Shown piece by piece: positions 9,686-19,524 of a DNA stretch of 64,000 bases. This DNA comes from Isochrysis galbana. Lineage: Eukaryota; Haptophyta; Isochrysidales; Isochrysidaceae. Below the pieces are notes generated by a model that saw only the letters and a list, made by a program, of their open reading frames with translations, did no database searches and was not told the origin of the DNA. Location: contig CM030936.1 in NCBI GenBank assembly GCA_018136815.1, positions 3,796,474 to 3,860,473 of the forward strand, written 5' to 3'. Positions within the stretch are counted from its first letter, which is position 1. Every line of letters starts with the position of its first letter. A program made the translations under genes and the position numbers.

Positions 9686-11954
9686 TCATCCGCAGCCTTT
9701 GCAGCCGGGCCCCCCGATGCACACGCCGCAGTACTGCTTGCACACAAAGTGCTTGCAATTGAGAGTCTCAGGCCGCGTGTGAAAGGTGCCGCCGCAGCTG
9801 CGGCACAAGTGGCGCTTCCTTGGCTCGCCCGGCTTGAGCGGCGCGGTGTTCCGCACGGCCGGGCGCGCCGGACGGCGCGGCTTGCCCTTGGCCCGCCGGC
9901 CCATCTCCGAGGCGGCAGCGGAGATGGCGGCGCGGCGCTCGTGCGAGGAGGGCTCGCCGAGCCGTATCCGCTGCAGGTGTCCCCCGCGCTTTGCCAGCCG
10001 GTTGCGCGACTCCTCGGCGATGGCGCGTGCGCGAGTGGGCGAGGCGGCGCCACCCAGCGCGAGCCGCTTCCCGTAGCCGATTGCCGCGGCGGTGCGGTTG
10101 GTCACCTCGATGGCGACAGCACGCGCGTGCCGCGGGGAGGGCTCGTCACCCAGCTGCGGCGGCGCGCCGTCGTACTCGGCGCCCCGCGCCAGCTCGTTGA
10201 GCGAGGCCAGGCGCACCGCCAGCTTGTACTGAGAGGCGTCCTCTGCGGAGAGCGCAAAGGCCGACGGGCATGGGCGCTCGTAGCCGACGGTGCGCGCCTT
10301 GCCGGTCTGCACGAGGGCCTGCATCAGGTCGCTGCGCGCGTGGCCACCGGCGGCCGAGCGGCCGGCGGCGACGAAGAAACCGACGGGCCGGGCGGCGTAC
10401 ACGCCCTCGGCGAGCCACGTGAGCGCCGCGTCCCAGCGCGACTGCATCGCGGGCGGCATGTACGTGAAGAGCGTGCACGCGTGCTCGAGCTGGTGCGTCG
10501 CGAGGTCGGTGCGCGAGGGGACGGGCGGGAGGCCGGGCGGGCGGAGGAGGCGGAAGGGGGCGGGCGCGCCGCGGATCGCTGTCGCCTGCGCCTCGGCCAG
10601 CCGCGCCGCAGCGACGATCATCGGCCAGAGGTGCGCCTCGGGCTCACGGCCGAAGAGGAGGACGCGCGCCTCGGAGCGGCCGCGAGTGAGCATCTCGTCC
10701 ATCATGGCGCCGGCGATCATGCGGAGGTAGGCGTCGCGCCACGCGGTCCGCTCGGCCGGCGAGAGCGTCGGCTCGAAGTGCTTCGTGTACGAGAAGCGCT
10801 GCCTCGCCGCGCCCTCGACATCGACCTGCGGTGGGCGGGCGGCGTGGGCTCGCCGTCGGCGTGGGCGCGCGCAGCGAGCGGTGCGGCCGGCGGCCGCCGC
10901 CCACCCAGTTGTTGCACGGCGCGGGAAAGAGGTCGAGGAAGAGGTCGAACTGATTGGCAAAGAGCTTGAAGGCCGGCTCGTCCGTCGCCTGGCCTAGCGC
11001 CAGCTGGAGGTACGACGTCGTCGCGTCCGGAGCGCTCCCGTTGGGCAGCGCGTACCCGTGGCCGTCACCCCTCTCGGACGGGTAGTGCCCCGCAAAGATG
11101 AGCGAGACGTGCGGGGCGCCGCGCGCAGCCAGGGCGGCGTGCGCGGCGGGTAGGCGGTCAGGCTGCGGGTTGGCCACACGCGAGGTCAGCCGGTAGTGCA
11201 GCTGGGCAAAGTCGAGGTAGACGGGCGTGCCGTGCGGCCGCTCGGCGCAGCGGCGCGCCACGCCAAAGCCGAGGCGGGCCAGCTGAGCGGCGAGGGCGCA
11301 CGGCAGTGCCAGCGCGGTCGCCAGCACGGCGGGCGGCACGTCGCCGTTAAGCAGCGCCTCGCGCGCCGGCGCATGCGCCGGCGAGCGACCCAGCGGTATC
11401 AGCTGCTCCGCGTCGGGGCGCGCGAGGGGGAGGGCGCGCGCAGCGGCCGGCGGCGCGGCGCGGCGGGGCGCGGCCCGGCCGGAACACGTGGCGGCGGCGC
11501 CCAGGGACGGGGTGGCCGGGCCACCTGGCTCGCGCGCTTCGTCGGCGCGCGCGGAGCCGACTTGTGTCGGCGCGGGCGGCGGAACAGCCGGCGGTGCCGC
11601 AGCTGTGGCGCCGCTCGCCGGCGGAGGGGCGCGCCGCAGCCACGCGTCGAGAGTGCTCGGCGCGCCGGCAGCGCGGGCCGTCGCGGGCGATGAGGCCGGC
11701 AGCGCTCGAGCCAGCCGCACCCCCAGCGCTGCCGCGCAGCGCGCGCTCTGCCCGTCGCGGCCGCCCTCCGGCTCCCCTCCTCTCCCCCCCGCGCGCGCCA
11801 ATGCCGAGGAAGCAGGGGGCGGACGGCCGAGGCCCGAGGGACAGACGGCGGCGGCGCAGCTGCGAGCCGTTGGCACAGCGCCGGGCGCGACCACCCCTCC
11901 CTCCCCCCCGCCCCTCTCACCTGCTGCTTCCTCTTTCCCGCCCTCGTCCGTCAT
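9686..11954 (-). CDS. Unknown protein with C-terminal Cys-rich (zinc-binding?) tail, two exons
   Basis: Exon 1 is 11954-10905 and exon 2 is 10825-9686. The 79-bp intron has GTGGGC donor and CCGCAG acceptor and joins CNNW to VDVEGAARQRF in frame, giving 729 aa. Residues 1-~180 are low-complexity Ala/Pro/Arg. A more structured region follows (VYLDFAQLHYRLTSR, HVSLIFAGHYPSE, FKLFANQFDLFLDLFPAP, FSYTKHFEPTLS, DAYLRMIAGAMMDEM). The last ~45 residues carry CRSCGGTF..., CKHFVCKQYCGVC and CKGCG, a C-x2-C...C-x4-C-x3-C-x2-C...C-x2-C array typical of zinc binding. I do not recognise the family and assign no function. The upstream DNA on the minus strand is pyrimidine-rich with a CA repeat. Confidence 0.65.
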
Positions 11955-12127
11955 CTCTCGGACTGTGGACTCCAGCTGTGTCGCTCTGAGAGAGCCGACC
12001 CACAGGAAGAGAGAGAGAGAGCTTCTTCATCCTCTCTTCTCGTCTCTTTCACCTCTCCTCCCGTTGGAACTCTCCCGGCTTTCTGGGGTGTTGGGCGGGA
12101 GAGAGGGAGAGGGGGAGAAGGGAGAGA

Positions 12128-12160
12128 CCCCCCCCCCCCCCCCACACACACACACACACC
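12128..12160. repeat. Poly(C) then (CA)n microsatellite
   Basis: A run of about 16 C followed by about eight CA units. Confidence 0.95.
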
Positions 12161-12456
12161 GTCCCTTCTTGTGAGTAGAGAGAGGGACTCTTGATTGCAC
12201 TCGAGTAGAGCCCTCCACGCGCGCGCGTGTGTCTATCTTCTCTTGGGAACGTGCGTGACACGCACCGTCGCCTAGAAGCTAGCCTAGAAGATGGGAAATA
12301 CGCAGTGTTGGGCGCTTACCCGCTTTGCAAGACAAGATTTTTTAGTTGAAAAGAGCTCGCGGCGCCAGTTTTTAGTTGAAATATCCCGGAACGGCGGAAA
12401 TCGCGCTGTTGGTTTTCGGGCCGACTCGCTATTGAACTTTTTGCTACCCGCCAGCG

Positions 12457-12812
12457 ATGGCGGACGAGGCCCTGCCCGCGGACGAGCTGCTTAGCCGGCT
12501 GGTGAAGAAGGCGGCGCCCACGGGACGGCGGCATAGGGGCACCAAGCTCGACGCGTTGCGCGAGAAGCGCCTCGTGCAGCTTAGCAAGGGCGGCGCAAGC
12601 GCGTGGTCGACTGCTCGACTACGAGGCCAAGCTAGGCACCGCGGTCAACAAGGCAGCCAGGCAGGAGGAGGTGGAGAAGGCGCGCGCGCGCGAAGCTGAA
12701 GGAGGAGGAGATGAGGGTGGCCGCCCTAGACGAGCAGATCGAGATTGAGGAGCAGAAGCAGAAGCACGAGGAGAACGAGCCGGAGATCATAAACCCCAGC
12801 CGGAGACCATAA
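12457..12812 (+). pseudogene. Decayed gene for a charged coiled-coil-like protein
   Basis: Begins MADEALPADELLSRLVKKA, then the plausible reading moves through two other frames: LLDYEAKLGTAVNKAARQEE, then KLKEEEMRVAALDEQIEIEE and QKQKHEENEPEIINP before a stop. The Lys/Glu-rich heptad-like content continues across the frame changes, so this looks like one gene with at least two frameshifts. The original function is not recognisable. A short intron could account for one of the changes. Confidence 0.4.
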
Positions 12813-13047
12813 ACAGCTACATTGTCATTGCCAAAGTTGTATTTGTCAATGCGATTGTTAATTGTCTAGGAACAATAAGTAATGGCACTCACACTCACTC
12901 TCATTAACATAAACATGGGGGATAGGCTACTACAGCTGCTTAGCGCCCCACAGTCTGGCCACCGCCACCTCCTCCGTCTTCCGCCTGCGGCTTCGCACCT
13001 GCGCTCGCACCTCCGCCTCCGCTTCTTCTTCAGCCAAGGCGGCATGG

Positions 13048-13185
13048 CTCGACTCGTAAGTGACGCGGGAGAGCCCCATGTCTATGGCGTAGCCCACCCT
13101 CAACCATCTCCCCTGGATTTGCGAACTCCGCTAAAGTGGGGCAACGCATTCGACCCAGGGGGGTGCCGTAAGCGGACCCCACGAT
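13048..13185 (+). mobile_element. LINE ORF2 C-terminal scrap
   Basis: The translation GEPHVYGVAHPQPSP, then LRTPLKWGNAFDPGG, aligns with GEPHIYERANPQPSP...LCTPLKWGRAYDGPA of the LINE-A ORF2 at 55950-56060. Only ~45 codons survive, and divergence suggests an older or different LINE. Confidence 0.65.
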
Positions 13186-14992
13186 AGCTATCGGGATCGA
13201 GGGAAGAAGAAATCCCCCGATAGCAAACGGGGGGTTCCTCCTCTCTTTGGCTTGCTCTCCTTCTTTTTCTCTTCCCCCCTCCTAGTCTCTGTTCTCTGTT
13301 CTCCTTTCTCTTTTTCCGCCTCTTTTCTCTGTTCTCTCTGCTTTCTTTCTCCCCCGTAAAAATAGTTTCAAAAAACTTAGAGTATCGAAATGACATAAAG
13401 TTACGAAGATTAATATTAAAATGATGAATAAGTACAATATAGTAATGAAAACGTAATATAAAAATGGTAAAATAATAAACAATCTGACCAACAATTCAAT
13501 TTTAATTAAATATTTGTCATTTTGATGACGCGGCCGAGACTGGGGCCGCCCCCGCGCCTTCACCCTCCCTCGCCCTCCCACCCCTAGGACTGGGACTCCC
13601 TCGTGGTGGCCCCGCATCGCGTATTTGGAAACGAGGGGTACCAAATGAAGGCAAACGACCTTCCACACATCGCCTTCTTCCCCCGCGGGAGTTTGGATCT
13701 CTTCTCGACCCTCCGCGTTGGCTTCAGCGGACGAGTTTCACTTTAACGATAGTCCGAACCCTTCGTTTGCGTAGTTTTGCGCTCTCTTTCTCTTTCCTTC
13801 TGTATATCTTCGTGCATGACGAGCGATCGCGACCTCAGCCTTCGCCGCGCGGAAGGGGTTTGTTTATCGTATGATTCCGGAGTGTTTACGTTGGTCTTCT
13901 GAGCCCAAGGTCTTTGGTTTTTGGGTTTCTTGTGAGGGATTTTGTAGCAACTTCGTCGAGCCCCACCGTGCGTGCTTCCCAAGCGGGTCCCCCCGAGTTC
14001 CCGAGTCTATACCCCGAGTCCACGAGTCAATACAAGTCAAGCACGCGCCTGAGCCACCCCCAGTCGCCTGCCACCACCTCCCACAAGCCTCCTTCCGCAC
14101 TTCCGCGCCCTCCGTGCGTCGTGCGTCGTGCGTCGATCACCATGGCCCGTAGTCCGTAGTCACCCCCGAGGAAAGCAAGCTCCATGAGCTCCCCGCAAGA
14201 ACCGCATTCCGCGCTAGCTGCCGGCGCGCCCTCGCAGGCAATCTCCAAGGGTGAGATCAGTCTTGCTCTGACACCACATCACTCACTCACCACTCACCAA
14301 CAAGAAAACACCGAAAACTAACGCAACATCGCACACACAACACACAAAAACAAATCAAAATCAATGAAACAAATAAGGACGACCACGACCAAACAAACTC
14401 GGCATGCAATGCGGCGAAGCTTCCGGAGAACTCATTGGCGAAAACAAAACTCACTCAATGGTTCTCACACACTACACATCGATAGAAGCACTGCATCCGC
14501 CTAGAGTATATAAAATACTCGTGGATGCGACATTGCATATTGCATATTGCATGCGACATTCGGCCCAGGGGACGTGTGAGGGCGATGTCGGCAGAGAGGT
14601 AGTAGATATACCGGGCTGTAGTAGGTGCGTAGCCCTGAACCTGCAGATTTTTTTGACATGCTGTGTCTTGTCTCCGTCTTGTGTCTTGAGAAAATTCGCA
14701 CGTAGTATATGTATATGTGCTTCGTACACACATAGTACATAGTAAGTAATACGGTAATATTACGCAGTCGTAGTCGGTAGTCGTAGTCGTCAGGGTATGG
14801 TGAGCCTTTGTCGACACACCTGCTCATATCGGCGGCAGAGGGCTCAGAGACGTCGACAGTCGACAGCTCTTCGCCGTAGCGGCGGGGCCATCCTCAGCGC
14901 CAGCAGGGAGAAGCACAACCCCTTGGCAGGCGTCGCAGACCCAAATCTCGAGTGTATATAGGACGCATTTCGCAGAGAATAGACGTTGCACA
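13186..14992. other. Intergenic, no gene recognised
   Basis: 13200-13345 is a pyrimidine-rich tract and 13350-13520 is strongly AT-rich. A second copy of the 136-bp dispersed repeat lies at 13526-13661. The remainder (13660-14990) has only short unsupported ORFs. Confidence 0.5.
13526..13661. repeat. 136-bp dispersed repeat, copy 2
   Basis: Same orientation as 8834-8969 and nearly identical; the flanks differ, so this is a dispersed rather than a tandem copy. Confidence 0.85.
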
Positions 14993-15086
14993 GCGCCATT
15001 AGCTCAGAGGTAGAGCGCCGGTCTTCTGTGAATCTGGCAGATTTGGAGGTAACCGGGGGTCGGCGGTTCGACCCCGTCATGGCGTC
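14993..15086 (+). tRNA. trnR-UCU: tRNA-Arg (UCU) with a 22-nt intron
   Basis: Acceptor GCGCCAT (14993-14999) pairs with ATGGCGT (15079-15085), discriminator C15086. D arm is GCTC-AGAGGTA-GAGC. The anticodon stem CCGGT/ACCGG encloses C-T-TCT-G, a 22-nt intron (15029-15050, the canonical position after base 37), then A. The T arm is GGCGG-TTCGACC-CCGTC. The internal B box is GGTTCGACC. A T6 pol III terminator follows at 15087-15092, and an upstream TATATA sits about 35 bp before the gene, as often seen in plant and algal tRNA genes. Confidence 0.92.
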
Positions 15087-15092
15087 TTTTTT
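15087..15092 (+). terminator. RNA polymerase III terminator
   Basis: T6 run directly after the discriminator base of tRNA-Arg. Confidence 0.8.
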
Positions 15093-15566
15093 GTGCGCCA
15101 GCCTTTTTTCTGTTCGCCCGTCGTCCTTGTTGGCCTGTCGTCCTTTTTGCCTCGTTTCGCGCTGCCGCCCCGTGGGTTTTGCCCCTTCTGGGCCTCGCCC
15201 TGCCGCCTCTCAGGCGCCTGGTTTCGCCCGGCCGCCTCTTCGCTCTCACGCTTGGTTTTGCGCCGCCGCTGGCCGCCTCTCTCCCGCTCCACTGTTGGTG
15301 TACCTTCCTCTTGGGCGCTTGGTGTCGCCCTGCCGCCTCTCCATCCGGGCGAGCACCTCGCACCCTTGCGGTCACATCAGTACCTCAGCTCACAGCTCAC
15401 AGATGGTCCGGCATTAGCATTAGCTCATATGTATGTATGTATTTTTGGGTTTTGGGAGCTCTCATCCTCATTGATCATTGAGAGCACAACATGGCACACA
15501 CAAAATTCTTCTGGCGAATCAGGGCCAACGGCACCTATGACCTATGACGGACTAGGTACTACCTGC
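15093..15566. other. Intergenic; imperfect pyrimidine-rich repeats
   Basis: About 15110-15350 repeats CTGCCGCCTCTC/GGTTTTGCGCC-like segments. No gene is supported. Confidence 0.5.
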
Positions 15567-16047
15567 TGAGGCCGGGCGGAAATATATTCCGGATATTGAA
15601 TATTTCCCGGTTTCCGGGATTTTTGGGCGGATATCGGCTCGCGGGATATTTCGGGATATTTCAGGATATTTCAGGATATGAGTAGGATATTTGGGTTGCT
15701 CATGGAGGGAGTGTAAAAACAAAACCCCCTGTACAACAAGAAACCCTTACTTCTGAGAGCACGTGCCCCCTCCCCCCCGCCGCGCGAGCGAAGCACGAAG
15801 CCTGCTAGAGGTATGGCTCCGCCTTGCCCAGCCCTGCCCTCCCCAGTGCTCCACTAGCTTGCTTGGCACATGTGCGCAGGTTCGGCCGATCTCACGAGTG
15901 CTCGAGTGCTCGAGCCAAAAACAAAACTCACCAGGTCGGAATATTTTTGGGATATTTGGGTGGCCTCCCACTCCCAGGATATAATAAATGGGATATCTTC
16001 GCGGAATAATATTTGGGCAAGTGTTTCGGAATATTTCCGCCTGGCCC
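15567..16047. mobile_element. 481-bp MITE-like element with ~20-bp TIRs
   Basis: The left end GGCCGGGCGGAAATAT (15570 on) is mirrored by ATATTTCCGCCTGGCC at the right end (to ~16046). The flanks carry a near-perfect 10-bp direct repeat, TACTACCTGC (15557-15566) and TACAACCTGC (16048-16057). The interior is rich in GGATATTT motifs in both orientations and has no credible ORF. A 9-10-bp target duplication would fit a Mutator-type non-autonomous element (inference). Confidence 0.55.
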
Positions 16048-16159
16048 TACAACCTGCCACCTGCCACCTCCCACCCTCTTTCGCCGCCCTCAATCTTCCC
16101 CTCGCATGCCTAGCGCCTAGGACTAGGCCTAGGAGGCCTGGGCGGGCGAAAGTGTGTCT

Positions 16160-17380
16160 GTCGCATAATTCATCCTAGATGATGATGATGCGATTTCCAG
16201 GCTCTTATTTCCAAGAGTGCCCCCGTCCGGTAAGCTTCGTGAAACATGTCCATCAGTCGCGGGGCCACTAGCTTTTCGAAGCTTTGGTAGAAGTCCATTG
16301 GTATGCCGTCCGGTCCCGTGGATTTGCCTTTCGCCATTCGCCATTTGACGTATGCGTAGTCCTTATTGTAACCTTTGCATCCCTTCGGTCCCGCGTGGAT
16401 GCTCAGGTTCTTGATGTCGCCGCCGAGTTCGCGGCAGTTACGGACCGCGTACTCGATGGGGTATGGGGCTCCGTTGACGCCAAGGATGAGCTTACGAGGA
16501 AAGTCGAACGATTTGAACGAGCCTTGCTTGGGGGTCACGTAGAGGTGATAAACCTCTTTCTTACCTTGGGTCACTAGGACCCCTTCCTTAGTGAGGATCT
16601 TGGTCCTCTCTTGATTCCCTTGGAGAAAGTAGAAACCCTGATTTTCGACCGCCTTGGCGAGTGAGCTGATTGTGATAAGACTTTCCTTTGTTTGGTCGTG
16701 AGTGATTCTCTAGGGCCCAATGGGTTCAGTGTGCCTTCAGCGCTACCGCTTCCTCTCAAGGATTTTGAGTGGGGTGTATTTTGTGTTGGCCCCATTTCGT
16801 GTTGGTGAATGTTGTGGTGGGCCTCTGAGGCCGGTGTCGTGCTCGTCGCCCTGGCGCCCAAGAGGCGGCCTTCCGCCCGTCCTTCTTCGTCGCTGGAGAG
16901 TGTCTCTCCGGTGTCGTCTTCCCTGTTGTCTCTGTCCCCCTTGTTGGGGGCCCAAAGCTGTTCATTGTTCTTGACATTTGTCAACATACCCCCATGGGAG
17001 TCGTGTCCATGATGGTGCCGGGCCAGCCCCTCGTGCCGGAGCACGAGGGCGGTACCGCGGCTGTGTAGGGGCCAGGCCCGGAGGCCTTCCCTGTTGGATC
17101 GTCCCTCTTGTGTGGTGTGGCTGGGGTGGCTGTGTGGAGTGATGTGAGTGTGCTGCATGCTGGCTACTGCCAGCATGCAGGCTGTTGTGCCTCCGTTCTC
17201 GGGGGTGAGCGGGCGCGGCCCGCTGGCTCCTGTGCCCACCTGGTCGGGCGGGTCGTCTTGGCGTGGTCGCTTCGGCGACAGTGGCGTGTCCATGAACGCT
17301 TCGTCCATGGCGGCGAGGGCGGCGGCAGCGAGGGCGGGAGGCGGCGCGCGCTCCATGACCCTATCAGTTTACTGATAGTT
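16160..17380 (-). mobile_element. LINE-B copy 1 (5' end, ORF1, scrap of reverse transcriptase, 3' end)
   Basis: The 5' end is a hairpin CTATCAG-TAAA-CTGATAG (17378-17361, minus), then GGTC and ORF1 from ATG 17356 (MERAPPPALAAAALAAMDE). ORF1 keeps the conserved block VTPKQGSFKSFDFPRKL...PIEYAVRNCRELGG...GPKGCKGY. It then runs into a short LINE reverse-transcriptase piece (KGKSTGPDGIPMDFYQSFEK), then straight into a 3' UTR end with (ATC)n and TAGGATGAAT. That 3' end matches 32717-32746. Two internal deletions and an ORF1 frame change make it dead. Confidence 0.85.
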
Positions 17381-17756
17381 GGTTTAGTTTGTGTGGATCT
17401 GTGTCCTTAGCTTTTTGGGCACCACGCGTTGTAATCCCTCGTGTCTACCTTGGACCTAAGAAGCTCTCATTCTCATTCTCTCTCTTCCACTAGCTCGCTA
17501 GCTAGTCTCGTCTCTACTCTCCGACGCCACGCGTTGCAATCCTCCAAACCTCAGTCTACCTCTTCGCTCATAGCGCTCGATGGCAGACACTGTCAGACCC
17601 TACTCCTACTATGACTTCTCAGACATCTTCCCGCAAGCAACAAACAACGACTCTCTCATGGCCGCGTCAGCTGCCGGCTCGATCGAACGGCCCTCCGCCT
17701 ACGAGCCAGTAGTCATCGCATGTTCGACACAGCCCCGACTTCTCCTGTAAACAGGT
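17381..17756 (+). other. Intergenic with a possible small coding exon (17580-17750)
   Basis: A 56-codon ORF starts ATGGCAGACACTGTC near 17580: MADTVRPYSYYDFSDIFPQA, continuing to ACSTQPRLLL and stop. It has natural-looking composition unlike the surrounding low-complexity frames, and a possible GT donor (CTCCTGTAAACAGG) at its end. I do not recognise it; it could be a first exon or a fragment. Confidence 0.3.
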
Positions 17757-18244
17757 GCGGGACTTACATATTTTCCGGTGAGCGGAGCGCCCTCGCTCCG
17801 CCCACCCCCCTTCTGCCCGCGCTCTCTCTCCCCTCTCCTGCAGGCACGCGCGACGGCGCACCTGCGACAGGCCTGCAGCTGCCTCTGGCGACCCCTGGAG
17901 GCTCCTGGAGGCCAGCTCAGAGGGCAGAGGAGGCTGGGGCTGGGCCCTGGTCTCCCCTGCCTCTCCCTCGCTGGCGCTCCTGGGCCTCAGGGGCCCCCAC
18001 TCTGCACCTGTCTGCCTGTCGAACAGGGGGGGAGGGGGGTTGGAGCGATGGGCTGGCCACGACAGTCCAGGACGCGCGAGGCAGGCGAGCCTGCCACTGA
18101 GAGAGCGGGTCAGCAGGGCAGTGGGCTCCTGGCAAGCCATCAGGCGTGCCAGGAGCATGGGTGGTTCCTCCCCCATGGCAGGGGAGGAGTGGAGAGAGGG
18201 GGGGCTCGTGCCCCCCCATGGGCGAACTAAGTATAAACTTAGTT
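17757..18244 (-). mobile_element. LINE-D-like 5' end (hairpin plus Pro-rich ORF)
   Basis: On the minus strand AACTAAGT-TTAT-ACTTAGTT (18244-18225) is a perfect 8-bp-stem hairpin. Five bases later comes ATG (18219) opening a 100-codon Pro/Gly/Arg-rich ORF (MGGHEPPLSPLLPCHGGG). The hairpin is almost the same as that of LINE-C and sits at the same distance from its ATG. The ORF has the low-complexity character of LINE ORF1 N-termini here but no conserved block, so assignment rests on the hairpin. Confidence 0.4.
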
Positions 18245-19524
18245 GACCTTCCCGAAGAAGGAGAAGGAGAGCTCAGCAAGTCGTCCAAGGCGCCCTCAGT
18301 GGATGTCGTGATCGAGCTTCGCGAGACGCGCTTCTTCGAGGCGGCCCGCGGCATGGGATTCCCAAGGGCCCAGGATGGGGGTTCGGAGCGGGGGAATGGG
18401 GGGGCTGGGGGCGAGTTCGCGCCGACGTCCGGAGTTCGCTCGCGGCAACCGTTTATATTAGTAAATTATACCCCCTCCCCAACTGCAGTACTGCAGTCAC
18501 CACAGGTACCTGGGGGAGCACGAACCGGTACAGGTTTACCGGTACCGGTGGAACAACTTAGCGTCAAGCGGGCTCATGGCGATGCGGCTTCTACCATTGT
18601 GACGGCGTGTCCTATCCGAGACAGCCTTTGGGCTTGCTGAATACCAGTCCTCTGCCCTTGCCGCGCCGCAATCACCACAGGAGTGTAGAAAATTATATCT
18701 TCCAAGATGTTCTATGGCTAGCGGGGTGATAGATAACCAATCCAACGGCTGCGCATCACACACATCCTCAGACGTCGCGCATGACCATGACCATTGCAGG
18801 TGGCGGCAGCGCGATAGCACAGCCTCGTCCATGTCCACGTGCATGCGTCGTGCTCAAAGGCGAAGCTAGCCTGAGCACTCTTGCGCTCAAACCCGGCCAC
18901 CGCTCGTCGGCGCACAGGATCAAAAACGGGGAACGCCTACTGCGCGCGGCATGCCGCATGCACGCGCACTTGAGGGAGAGCTCGCCAACAGGGTCGTAGG
19001 CTCGAGAGGCTCTCGTCGTATCCGGCAGCAGCCCACACATTAGCCAGCAGGGGCAGGATCGGCGCGAAAGAAAAGGTCGAAGCTTCCACGGGCGCAGGGC
19101 AAAGACGCGCCGAGCGGATAGGCTTCCACGCCGCAACAAACTGAACCACATGAGAAAAAAAAAGGGGGCCCACCACGCTCCACGGACGGGATCATGTGGT
19201 GGTTGCCTCCTGGAATAGCGATGGGACGGCCAATGCTGCCTCGCAAGCACGCGCCGCCCCAGCCTCCCTGTCCGCCACCGTTGCAAAACCGGGGTGGATA
19301 GGGGTGGAGGTGAGAGGGCTTCGACGAGCCTCAATAGAATGGGACGCCGCTGCCCGAACGCGAAAATTAACGCGCGCGCGACCACGGGCCGGCGGCGGCG
19401 GCATGAACTCGCGGCAGCCTCGTTCCGGCCGAGTGCCCGCACTCTCGGGGCGCGTGGCCGCGGCCGCAGCCTGATGAAAGGCCGCGTGGCGGTGATCGCG
19501 TCATGTCGCCGGCTCTTGGGTGCC
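18245..19524. other. Intergenic; possible coding fragment at 18250-18350
   Basis: Just right of the LINE-D hairpin the + strand reads PEEGEGELSKSSKAPSVDV then VIELRETRFFEAARG, which looks like a broken host exon (no family recognised). The rest, including repeated GGTACC/CCGGTACCGG around 18500-18550, shows nothing supportable. Confidence 0.35.

Noticed and set aside
12890-13040. Start of an ORF (MALTLTLININMGDRLLQLL)
   Set aside because: The frame is not conserved with the LINE scrap that follows and has repetitive ACTC content; no gene support.
18768-19442. 224-aa minus ORF
   Set aside because: GC-rich shadow frame with no motif, splice context or homologous look.
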